Positions 13,201-26,413 of a DNA stretch of 64,000 bases are shown one piece after another. The translations under genes were made by a program, and so were the position numbers. Each line of letters starts with the position of its first letter. Within the stretch, counting starts at the first letter, position 1. Under the pieces are notes generated by a model, which saw only the letters and a list, made by a program, of their open reading frames with translations, was not told the DNA's origin and did no database searches. This DNA is from Lucinisca nassula (taxonomy: Eukaryota > Mollusca > Bivalvia > Lucinida > Lucinidae), in NCBI GenBank assembly GCA_963580285.1, contig OY757011.1, positions 103,798,507 through 103,862,506 of the forward strand, given 5' to 3'.

Positions 13201-16200
13201 TTGAAACCAATAGGGTTTATGAGCATGGAAGGTCCAACACTTGCACCGCTTTGCCTGGGCAGGCTTAGATCCTCTAAGCAGTTTTCCAGTACTCGTGTGT
13301 GGGTCGGTTTCAGCTCTGCATGGAAGCATCATGCAGCCCATTTATAACTTCAAGCCTCGATGGGCAGGGGCTGTTTCCTGCTGAACTAGAATATGCACTA
13401 CCTTGTGCTAACAGTGCAGATACAGATCAGATGGCTTCTGAAGAAGTATCTACACTGTTTGACATTTGGTTTGTGAATTTGTGGAAATAAATTACATCAT
13501 ATAATCTGAATGTTTGAAAGTCAGAGATTGGTGTGGTTTCATTGATTCAGCAGGACACGAGTTAGCAAATCTTCTGTGAGCTACATCAAATGAAAATGTA
13601 TCTACAGACTTGTGCACAAGAATTACCATATGCCTCTGGTGTAATGGTTGAGCTACTTGCCTCCTGAGCTAGGGGTCATTGGTTTGATTCTGGGCTTCCT
13701 CAGACTTTCAAATATGTTTTAAACCAAGGTCCAGTAACAAATGAGAGTAGGGCATAAAACACAAAACACAACAGAATGCACAGATATGTAGGCTGATCAG
13801 AGCTTTCACTGTGACAGCCTGCCCGAAAACACACCATCCTTTGTTATATGTGGCTTATATATTCTTCAATATTAATGGTACAAAATTGCAGAATGATTAC
13901 AACTTTAACCCTTTTGAGGCGGGAAACCCCTGAAGGGGTACCCTGGCAAACAGTGCAGACCCAGATCAGAGGCCGCAAAATCAGGGTCTGCACTATTTTC
14001 TAAGAGGATTTTCCATCAAAAATAGGATAAAAAATGAAAAAATAGACCTGACACTCCTTAAACAATAAATATTGTCCAACATATAGCAATGGAAGAGTTC
14101 GCTAGTATACAATGGGTTAAAACATGTTAAATACACTGAAACTTCCAGGGCTTGAACAAGGATGACCCGTTTCCCATGTCAGAGTTTAAGGGGAATGGAT
14201 ACACCTGTCGGATTTTTCCACCATTTTTCAAAGGGAGACAACTTTCGGGACTTCCTGTTCGCTTTTCTATAAACTCTGTCCCACGGAAAAGGGGTCTACA
14301 CTTAAAGGAAAGAATTTGCTCTCAAGAGCAAATTCTTTTCTTTAAGAGTTGACCGCTATTGACATGAGAGACAAAAATATTTTTGCAGGAGTTGCCTCCT
14401 CTGAAGGTGTACCCATTATCCTTAACCCTTCTCTTGCTGAATAGTCAGTTTAGCCACACCCATCTCTGACTTTGAACCAATCAGATAACTTAATGTAATT
14501 TATTCCTGCAAATTCATAAACTGAATGTCAAACCGTATAGATCCTGATCAGATGGCTTCTTCAGCCATCTGATCTGGATCTACACTGTTTGCAAAGAAAA
14601 GGGTTGTCGTGAACAGCAGGATAAGAGTTAACTTGTTCTAGTCTCTAGGTAATTCTTCCAGGAGCTTCTGATAAGAAGTTGTTGAGGATAATTTTGGAAG
14701 ATATTGGTATGCTGTGGTTCAAGCCTTGCTTGGGTCACGTGTGAGACAATAAGTTCTGTAGTGGAAGATCAGGTGGTTGTTCTCTGGTTTTTGTCCACCT
14801 CTGATTAATGAACAGCTCCATCTTGAAAGAGCAGTAAAACCAAAACCAAAAAGGAAAAAAAAAAGAATATAAAAAGTACTTTTTATATAGAGAGAGATTA
14901 TTTGTATATATTTAGGGAAAGGACATGCTTATGTTGCAACGTTGCAATAATATGTCCAGTCCTATTGTTTATTAAAAAAAAAAATATATATATGTTTAAT
15001 TTAATTTAGAGACTAAAGTTTAACAAGGATCAATTAGTACTTATTTGCCATGTTCTCATTTGCCATGTACACATTTGCCATGTACTTCTTTGCCTAGTAA
15101 TTTATCATCCAGTAATTATGTTAATTGATATTAATGAAGTTTTCGGACACTTCAGCTCCTTACCATACTTACTTGAGAATTTGAACAAGTACAGTTAACC
15201 AGGTTTTGGAAAAATGGTGTATGAGTGGCAAACAGTGTAGACCCTGATGAGATGCCACGTTCTGTGGCATCTCATCTGGGTCTTCGCTGTTTGCTCAGGC
15301 CTGTCTGACCGAATACATGTGGTATAAATAAATTTTCTTTGTTCACAGTTAAAAGTATCTGTAAATACATGTGGTATATGTAAATTTTCTTTGTTCACAG
15401 TTAAAAGTATCTGTAAATACATGTGCTACATGTATATGTAAATTTGCTTTGTTCACAGTTAAAAGTATCTGTACATACATGTGGTATATGTAAATTTTCT
15501 ATGTTCACAGTTAAAAGTATCTGTAAAGTGATGGGTATGAGATGTATACAACATCAGAGACTAGGTTCAGCTCTCTCGTGGTTCCTCAGGTCAAAGGTAA
15601 AAGTTCATTTATATTTACACTTGTGACTGGTTTTCCTTCTAAAGAAAAATAGAAGTCATAAATCATTACGATAACACACCCGTACAACATAATGCATTTT
15701 TCACATCTCCAAAATGGCCATTTTTCTGATGAAAGTCCTTGATATTTTTCTTATAAATACTGCAAACATAGGTTGTGGGTGCTCGTTAGAACCGCCTCAT
15801 TGAGGCGGTTCTAACGAGTACCCACAACCTATGTATTGGAGCAGAAATAAGAAAAATAATGTTCACCCCCTTAAACCCCAGTTTTCTCTATATAAAGTGG
15901 GGTATAGGGGGGTCTTCATTTCACGGACTGGTTCACGTGATGATCTTTCAGTGGGGACAGACAAATCCCAACCCCAGGGTTCAGTGTTCATTTGGGAAAA
16001 GAGGCTTTGAACCTGATTGTTGGGATGTCCAGTCCTCGCTGAACAAAAATGATTGAGCCTTTTTCTCACATACAACCTGAAATTGACGACTTCATGGCAG
16101 CCCTTTTCTTCAAGAAAGCTGAAAAAAAAAGGCAAAACCAAAAATTAAAAAAGAAAAAGTCAAGAAATTTTGGAAACAAAATGTTCCTTTTGATTTAAGT

Positions 16201-19200
16201 AAAAAAATTTGCATCCGCACACCTGAGGTTTTTATTCTGACAGCAGTAATGAAGTTATAGACATGTGTACTTGTAAATTGCTGTTTTACCAACTCATCTC
16301 ACTAAAGTGGAGATAATCCGATAATTTGGAAATTTGTGATATTGAAAGTTGCTTTTGAGCTGTCCCCAATCAGTGCCCATGTTGGGATAGATTTCTCCAT
16401 TACCAAGCAAACATAGTGATGTCTCATTCTGGCAGGCATCAGTATGTGAGAAAGACCATATTCAATTCAACTGTCTTAGTACACTGATGAATGACATTGA
16501 CCATGGGATGCTATCATTTAGCGCTGCCACAGATAAACAGGGGGCAGTAGTTCAAAACTTACAATGTCTTTAGTTATCCTGGCAATTTAAAAGTTTGGTC
16601 TTTTAATGTGGCAATTATGCTAATATTTGTGCGCAAAAAAATGTGAAAAGATAATTTGTTTAGCAAAAAATATCCATTTATTAGTTGTAATTGTTATAAC
16701 AGTTGACATTTCCACCACTGACAGTTTGTTAAGTTAATGAAGCTTTGAACAACGAGACCCTAATGTTTTGATTGATTAGCATAATGTTCACCTGACATCA
16801 CATCATGGTAACAGCTGTTCAACATTGATCAACCCATAAGATGTCAAGAAAACAAGAAAAACTGCATCTAAAACATCTTTGTCATCTGCTGCATCTCCTT
16901 GCAGACTTGCAGCACTCTGATCTGGGACCATACAGTTTGCAAAATTGACTTACAAAGTTACCAGTAGACGTTAAAACATTTTTGCACTGGCACTTTGCAC
17001 AGTTGTCATTAACCTTCAAAATGAGTAAATATATAAATTAAAGTTTCATTTTTCAGCATTTATGATGTGATGATAGTGGCCGGGTATTTAGATAAGAAGG
17101 TTCTGTTGATCATGGAATATCATTATCAGTTATGTTAACATTTAACTTAAACGTTTAAGTCGGCCCTGGTAGCATAGTTGGATTCAGTACTGACTAGTGA
17201 TCAGGAGGTCACAGGTTCAATACCTGTTGGGTCGGCAACATTCTTTCATGAAGATTGATCATGAAATCTTTTCTATGGTCATTCTCTCCCTTCCACTGAA
17301 TCGAGAAGGGCAATGGGAATTTGCCCATTGGGACTTGGAGAAATAGATCGGGCTGCATGGTGCCACACAGAGCTGAAACTGACCTCACATGAGTACTGGT
17401 TAACTTCTTAGAAGGTTTAAGCTGCCCAGGCAAAATGGTGCTAGTCAGAACGTCCATGCATATGAACCCTATTGATATCATTTGGCGATAGGGCTTGAGA
17501 TATCATGTCATCTTGTATTGGGTAAAAGTCCACAAAATTGGAAGTGATGTCTCCAAAATGATTTAAATAGTTTTGACAGGGACATTAAACTTGAAACAAA
17601 TTGACGGGCCTCCGTGGCCTAGTGGATAAGAGCGCTGACTCTTAGTCATTAGGTCTCTCACCGCTGTGGGTTCGAGCCTCGCTCGGGTCACGTGTGAGAC
17701 GCCAAGTTCTGCAACGGAAGGTCAGGTGGTTTTTCTCCGGGTACTCCGGTTTTTGCCCACCTCTGATTAACGATCGGCTCAATATGAGTGAAATAATCTT
17801 GAAAGGGCTGTAAACCCCAAACCAAAACAAAAAAAAAATTGAAACAAATCAAGATGGGCAGTTGTCAGATTCTGCTGAACTGATTGTGCACTGTACTGGT
17901 TAATCACTGATATATAAGCTTGTTAGGAAAACTGTGGCTAGGAAATACTGACAAGTTTGATATGAACTAAGCAGTTTTGACTTTGCCATTGCAGTATTTT
18001 AACTGACAGCCTGCATATGCGGACACATATTGTTATAAAATATGAAAAGCATCATCTTTGTTTTTCACATAATTTTGATATTGAATATAAAATATTATCA
18101 TATGACGTCGCGTCTGAGAGTGTAATAACGCCATGTAATAAATTTGATAATCTGCTAGTGGATTAAATATGCCAATTAGTTAGATACGCCCCGTAACGTT
18201 GCATGTACGACGTGCGTAATGACGTCACATTTACTAATGCCTGAATAGTGACATTTTTGTTAAACAATCGTGAATAAAATGCGTTTTAAATGTCATATGA
18301 TAAATAGAATTTTACATACATGCTCATGTATTATTAAATTTATTCAACTCGTTGAGGAAAAAGGATAAAATGGTCGGCAAAGCCTCACATTTTATCCCTT
18401 TTCCTCAACTCGTTTAATAAATTCAATAACTCATGTAAGATCCTCTATTTCTTTCAGGATGTAGCATTTGCAACGCTGGTAGCTGAAAAGTAAGTACTGT
18501 GTTTTATAACAGCTGCATGGGTGAAAGATTTCAGGATTATTCCTGATTTCAGGATTTTGAGATTTTGTGTCCAAGTATTAACCCTTGTCCTGCTGAGCCC
18601 GGATAAGTCTGATCTTCCAAACAATGCAGATCCAGATCAGATGGCTTTTTAGAAGCCATCTGATCAGGATCTCCATTGTTTGCCATTCAGTTTATGAATT
18701 TTTTGCAATGATTTGCATCAAGTAATCTGATTAGTTGATAATCAGTAGTGGGTGTGGCATATATAAATATTCAGCAAGTCAAGGGTTAAGTATTACTTTT
18801 TCAGGATTTGAAAATCTAGATTTCAGGATTCTTGGTTTGCAGTGCGTTCAACCATGCAGTTACTCTATATATCATTTCATTCTGTCAACATGCTGTAATT
18901 GTTCAGAAATTTAACTGTCTTCTTTAGGGGAACTAGATGCTTTTTAGGGGAGACAATTTAAAAGTGGAACTATACAGGTCTGCCTGTGGCTCCAACATTC
19001 CATGAGTGAGTGAGTGAGTTTTAGTTTTACGTCCCACCAACAGCTAACGTCATACGGAGACGGGACCTCGGTTTAAAGACTCATCCGATAGTCTGGAGAA
19101 GCCCGGGATCGATCCTGCGATCCCTGGTTTACAAGGCGAGTAGCGTAACCACTGCACCACGGAGGCTTCTACCAACATTCCATGACTGCAAAATTAAAAT

Positions 19201-22200
19201 ATATTTTGCTTAATCACTTTCATGTTTGTGGTCCTACTTCATTGAAACTTAAATCACACTTTGTTTCTAAGGAAACGACGGTTTAGTGGCAGAATAGTGA
19301 CAAAGAGCCCATGACTGTTGGTGTTATATCCCTTGGTAGGTTTTCAAATTTTGCCATTCTTGAAAATTTTCGTAACAGATTTCTCAGGAACTATTAAAGC
19401 CAGCAAGCTGAAACTTTGTATAAACATGGGCAATGTATTGTGTGTACCAGAAAAGGGTCAGGGGTCAATACATTTTTTTATCATATGATGTCGCGTCTCA
19501 GAGTGTAATAACGCCATGTAATTTCGATAATCCACTAGTGGATTAAATATGCAAGTTAGCTAGATACGTCCTGTAACGTTACATGTATGACGTCCTTAGC
19601 GACGTCGCATTTATAAATGACATACTACTGACATTTTTATAAAACAATCGTGAATAAAATGCGTTTTAAATGTCAAATGATAAATAGAATCTTGCATTCG
19701 TGCTCATGTATTATTGAATTTATTAAACTCGTTGAGGAAAAGCGATAAAATGCTAGGCGAAGCCTCGCATTTTATCCCTTTTCCTCAACTTGTTTAATAA
19801 ATTCAATAATACATGAGCACTCATGTAAGATCCATCCCTTGATAGGTTTTCAAATTTTAAAATGCATTTTGCTTAATTGATGTTTGTGGTCTTACTTAAT
19901 GAAACTTCTACTATATATTGTCTCTAAGGGAAGGAAGGTGTAGTAGCACAAAAGCGACCAAGGGCTGATAACTCTTGGAGTTATGTCCCTTGGTAGGTTT
20001 TCCAATTTTGCCATTCTTGAAAATTTCGTTTATCAATCAACCCAAAGTTATTTATACTCTAGAAGCTTCCTGCTTGCTACTATCCATGTGACCATTGCTG
20101 ACCATGTACAAAGTCCAGGTAACAGCTATTTTTATCCATGCTATTCTTGTCTTTGTGACATCAGAGCTCTGTGTAAAGAAGGTTATCTGTTACACATGGA
20201 CTTGGCTCATATGCTGGAACAGTGGCAAACAGTGTAGACTAAGATCAGATGCAGCAAAATATGGTGTGTGGCCATGATCTAGATTTGCTTAAAGGAATTT
20301 AAGGGTTAAATGAAACGGTCTCGCCGGCCTCGGTAGCTCAGTTGGATTCGTGTCTGACTGGTGATCAGGAGGACACAGGTTTCGTGGAGATTGATCATGA
20401 AATCTTTTCTACGGTCATTCTCTCCCTTCTGCCGATTCAAGATGGGCAGTTGTCAGTTTCTGGCGAAAGAATGTGCACTGTACTGATTAACCACTTACGT
20501 ATAAGCCTTCCCAGGAAAAGTGTGGATAGGTAAACTGACCGGCTCACAAATAACCTTAATAGTGTTGACTGGGCCATTAAACTCCAAAACAAACAAACAA
20601 ATGAAACAGTCTGGGTCTCCTTCAGGACTGTTTCTTGGCCTACACTGAGGAACAGTCTTTGTTTGTAAGTGGTAACGAGTCATCTGTTAAATATAAACTA
20701 GAATTTATAGTTTGTGTGTGTGCCTTTATATCAAGCAAAGTTGGAGCCAGACATATGTCATTGTATCTTTTCCAGGTTTTTGTCAGAGTACAATGAAAAT
20801 GGTAGTTTTTCAAATCTAGATCTCATAGATAACCTGGGTTCTTCAATGTTACTCAGCAGTAGGCTTACTTTTCTAGGTAAGTTCCGCTTGTTTATTAGCC
20901 TGTCTTTTGGGAAGCAAAAGTGTACACTCCACATCATCGAAACATTCAACTCCACAGCCACGTTGTAGCACTGTTCATTATTAGCTCCACTGGCCGAAGG
21001 CCAGCGAAGCTATTGTCATGGCCCTGTGTCCGTCGTGCGTCCGTGCGTCAGTGCGTCCGTGCGTCAACTTTTTCTTTAAACATCTTCTCCTCCTAAACTA
21101 CTGGGCCAATTGTAACCAAACTTCACAGGAATGTTCCTTACATAGTCCTCTTCTAAATTCCTTCAAAGAATTTTGTTACACCCAGAACTCTGGTTGCCAT
21201 GGCAACAAAACCACAAAAAATTAAAAATCTTTAAAAATCTTCTCCTCCAAAACCACCTGTTGGATTTCATTTTTATTTTGCATGACTGTTCCTTGGGTAG
21301 ACCTTTTTCAGGTTCCTTGAAGAAATTTTGATCCGACAAAAAACATGGCCGCCATGGGCGGGGCTTATTTTCCCTATTTAACATATAGTGTAATGCTAAA
21401 ACATCTTCTCCTCCTAAACTATTGGGCCCATTGTAACCAAACTTCACAGGAATGTTCCTTACTTAGTCCTCTTCTAAATTCCTTCAAAGAATTTTGTTAC
21501 ACCCAGAACTCTGGTTGCCATGGCAACAAAACAACACAAAAAATTAAAAATCTTTAAAAATCTTCTCCTCCAAAACCAACTGTTGGATTTCATTTTTATT
21601 TTGCATGAATGTTCCTTGGGTGGACCTCTTTCAGATTCCTTGAAGAAATTTTGATCCGACAAAAATTATGGCCGCCATGGGTGGGGCTTATTTTCCCTAT
21701 TTAACATATAGGGTAATGCTAAAACATCTTCTCCTCCTAAACTACTGGGCCAATTGTAACCAAACTTCACAGGAATGTTCCTTACTTAGTCCTCTTCTAA
21801 ATTCCTTCAAAGAATTTTGTTACACCCAGAACTCTGGTTGCCATGGCAACAAAACCACACAAAAAATTAAAAATCTTCAAAAATCTTCTCCTCCAAACCC
21901 ACCTGCTGGATTTCATTATCCCCTCGCACAACATAGTTGTGAGGGGGGATATAGCATTTGTCCCGTACGTACGTACGTACGTACTTTTGTCATCGCTCTA
22001 GCGCCACGTACGTACTTTTGTCATCGGTCTAGCGCCACGTACGTACGTACTTTTGTCATCGCTCTAGCGCCTACATTTCTTGACCGATTTTAATATAACT
22101 TCACAGGAACGTTCATTACGACAATATCTGGAGCAAGATCGACTTTCAAGGTCATGACCTCAAGGTCAAGGTCACTCTGGCTATTTTTTGAAAAACTTTG

Positions 22201-25200
22201 TCATGGCTCTAGTGCCTACCTTTCTCTCCCAATTTCAATATAACTTCAAACAAATGATCCTTATAAAAATACCTCGAGCGAGTTTGACTTTCAAGGTCAA
22301 GGTCATGACCTCAAGGTCAAGGTCACTGTGGCTATTTATAGAAAACTATTGTCATTGCTCTAGCGCTTACATTTCTTCACCAATTTCGATATAACTTCAC
22401 ACAAATGATCCTTATAAAAATATCTCGAGCGAGTTCCACTTTCAAGGTCATGGCTTCAAGGTCAAGGTCACAGTGGCTATGTTTAGAAAAACTTTGTCAT
22501 CGCTCTAGCCCCTGCATTTCTTCACTGATTTCAATATAACTCCACACAAATGTTCCTTATGACAATATCTTGAGCGAGTTGGACTTTCAAGGTCATGACC
22601 TCAAGGTCAAGGTCACTGTGGCTATTTTTAGAAAAACTTTTTCATCGCTCTAGCGCCTACATTTCTTCACCAATTTCAATATAACTTAACACAAATGTTC
22701 CTTATAAAAATATCTCCATCGAGTTTGACTTTCCAACTCATGGCCTCAAGGTCAAGGTTACTGGCTATTTTTAGAAAAAACTTTGTCATCGCTCTATCGC
22801 CTATATTTCTTCACTGATTTCAATATAACTTCACACAAATGTTCCTTATGACAATATCTCAAGCGGGTTCGACTATCAAGGTCAAGGCCTCAAGGTCAAA
22901 ATCACTGTGGCTATTTTTTAGAAAAACTTTGTCATCGCTCTAGCGCTTACATTTCTTCACCAATTTCAATATAACTTCACACAAATGTTCCTTATGACAT
23001 TATCTCTAGTGAGTTCCACTTTCAAGGTCAAGGTCACTGTGTTTATTTTTAGAAAAACTTCGTCATCCCTCTAGCGCTTACATTTCTTCACCCATTTCAA
23101 TATAACTACACACAAATGTTCCTTATGACAATATCTCGCCATTTCGACTTTCAAGGTCAAGGTCATAATGGCTACTTTTAGAAAACTTTGTCATCGCTCT
23201 AGCGCCTACATTTCTTCACTGATTTCAATATAACTTCACACAAACGTTGCTTATGACAATACCTCGAACGAGTTCGACTTTCAAGGTCAAGGTCACTGTG
23301 GCTATTTTTAGAAAGACTTTGTCATTGCTCTAGCGCTTACATTTTTTCACCAATTTCAATATTACTTCACACAAATGTTCCTTATAACAATATCTCTAGT
23401 GAGTTCCACTTTCAAGGTCAAGGTCACTGTGGCTATTTTTAGAAAAACTTTGTCATGGCTCTAGCGCTTACATTTCTTCAACCATTTCAATATAACTTCA
23501 CACAAATGTTCCTTATGACAATACCTTGAGCGAGTTTGACTTTCAAGGTCAAGGTCACTGTGGCTATTTTTAGAAAAACTTTGTCATCGCTCTAGTGCTT
23601 ACATTTTTTCACCAATTTCAATAGTGGCGACCTCTATGAAGCAAGCAGTCTGTCTTAAGCAAGCAGGCATTCAGTTCCCAAGAAAGGCAGATGTGTTAAA
23701 TTTCACCTGTATTAAGCAAGAACCTGTCTTAAGCAAGCATATTTTGACTATCCCTTAGGCACTTGCTTAATACAGGTTGAACTGTAGTATGTAGCAAAGT
23801 TATGTGGTCACCTACTCAGTCCTGCGAACTATGACTCTTGAGTCCAAATTGGCAATGCCCCGGTGCTTAGTAGCTCCCATAGACTAATAATGACAAAATC
23901 TTGAAACTTTTCTCCTCTGAAACCATAATGCCAAGAGCTTAGTATGTAGCAACTTGAAGTATTCAACTGCATAAATCCTGCCAACTATGCCCCTTGGGTC
24001 CAAATTGGCCACACCCTGAGGCCCATAAGCTCCCATAGACTTATACTGGGAAAAACTGACAAAAATCTTCTCTGAAACCATCAGTGCCCAGAGCTTAGAT
24101 ATTAAGTATGCAGCAACGTCAAGTGGTCACTCAAATAAATCCTGCCAACAATGCCCCTGGGGTAAAAAATTGGTCACGCCCAGAGGCATATTAGTTCCCA
24201 TAGACTTATAACAGGAAAAACTTAAAAAAAAAAGCTTCTTCTCTGAAACCATAAGGCCCAGAGCTTTAGATATTTAGAACGGAGCAATGCCAAATGGTCA
24301 CTCACATAAATCCTGCCAACCATGGCTCTGGGGTCCAAAAAATATAGAATGGACATTCCTTGGGTGGATCACTTGTTTCTTTTTTACCCATTGCATGCGG
24401 GAAAACCCTAAATGGGTACCTTGGCAAACAGTGCTGGCCCAGATCAGACCCCACAGAACACCATGTCTGATCAGGGCCTGCACTATTTGCTAACAGAATT
24501 TTCCATCAAAAATAGAAAAAAATAGGCCTGACACCCCTTATATGACAAATGGACTGGTCCAACATATAGCAATAGAGGAGTCCACTAGTATACAATTGGT
24601 TAATGTAATAAATATGACAATTGTCTGAAGTTAGCCGGTGGAGCGACAGGCCCTCTTGGGCCTCTTGTAACAAGGTTTGGGATATAACATGGTGTAAAGA
24701 TGGAGCCCAAAAATGTATACATGTAGATGGATCCCAAAAATGTATAGATTACATAGAAAAATGACCATAAATGGTCATTTTTTTGCCCCCGCCATTCGAA
24801 GAATGGTGGAAAGGGCATATAGCATTGCCGGTGTCCGTGCGTCCATCCGTGCGTCCAAAACTTAAACGGGGTCAATAACTTCCTTATTTCTCGATGGATT
24901 TTAAAATTACTCGGCAGAAATGTTAACCATCATGAGACAACGTGTCACATGCAAAACCCAGGTCTGTACCTCCAAGGACAAGGTCATACATAGAGGTCAA
25001 AGGTCAAAAAAGGGTCCAAAACTTAAACGCAGTCAATAACTTTCTTATTTCTGGATGGATTTTGAAATTACTTTGAAAAAATGTTAAACATCACGAGACG
25101 ATGTGTCACGTGCAAAACCCAGGTCCGTACTTCCAAGGTCAAGGTCATACTTAGAGGTCAAAGGTAAAAAAGGGTCCGAAACTTAAACGCAGTCAATAAC

Positions 25201-26377
25201 TTACTTGTTTCTGGATGGATTTTACTTTTAAAAAAAAATGTTAACCATCATGAGATGATGTGTCACATGCAAACCCGGATCCGTACCTCCAAGGTCAAGG
25301 TCATACTTAGAGATCAAAGGTAAAAAAAATTGTCTGAAACTTAAATACAGTCATTAACTTTATCTCTGGATGGATTTTGAAATTACTTGGCAGAAATGTT
25401 GGCCATCATGAGGCAATCTGCCTCACACAAAACTAAGGTCCTTACCTCCGAGGTCAAGATCATACTTAGAGGTCAAATGTGAAAAAAGGGTCCAAACTTA
25501 AACACGGTCAATAACTTTCTATGGATGATTACGAACATAGACATATTTTCAGGCAGGGGCATCCGTGCCCTATGGATGCATTTCTAGTTCAATATGAAAT
25601 ACACATTTTTGTTTGGATATAAGAGTTGTTTCTACTTTGGACCCCAACAATAGAGTTAAGGAAGAATTTTAGTGTTCATTTTCTTGACCTATATTTAACC
25701 CATTTTAGGCGGGAAACCCTGGCAAACGGTGCAAACCCAGATCAGAAACCTGATCAGGGTCTGCACTGTTGGCTAACAGATTTTCCGTCAAAAATAGAAA
25801 AAAGCATAAAAGGAAACTAGGCTTGACTCAACTTATATGAAAAAAAGGACTGGTCAGACATATAGCAATGGAAGAGTCCCCCAGTATACAATGGGCTTAT
25901 ATCTTATGTATCCCTGAAATCTAGTTTCATTGATTGAGTCCGTTTCTCAGTAGCTGTATGGGATACAATCATGATAGTGGTACTTTCTAGTACATAGTTT
26001 GGAGAAAGCAAGTGAACACAATGGCCGTACCTGACCTTGACAGGGGCCAAGTTGTTAAAAGCCTTGTTGGAATAACAAACTTGTCAATAGGGACCTTGGT
26101 GGCTTAGTGGATAAGAGCACTGACTCTTTAATCATTAGGTTTCACACTGCTGTGGTTTGAGCGTGACTCCGGTCACATGTTAGACACCAAGTTTTGCAAC
26201 GTAAGGTCAGGTGGTTTTTCTTACTCTGGTTTTTGCCCACCTCTGATTATCAGTCAATATAAATGAAATAATAAAAAAACAACAACAAACAGACTATCTA
26301 TCTATCTTCTTATACTGAGTCGGTCATATTTGGCCATTACCTCAGTTGGGTGCGTAGCTAAATTTAGAATTTAGTTG

Positions 26378-26413
<36 letters not shown>

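Noticed and set aside
17602..17690. Possible tRNA gene (GCCTCCGTGGCCTAGTGGAT with a good B box)
   Set aside because: The 3' side does not pair with the 5' acceptor strand. The segment continues into a SINE body with a target duplication. The same holds for the heads at 20322, 12108, 13625 and 45312.
21916..23625. CRISPR-like array
   Set aside because: The units are contiguous tandem repeats without unique spacers, and the surrounding gene structure is eukaryotic.
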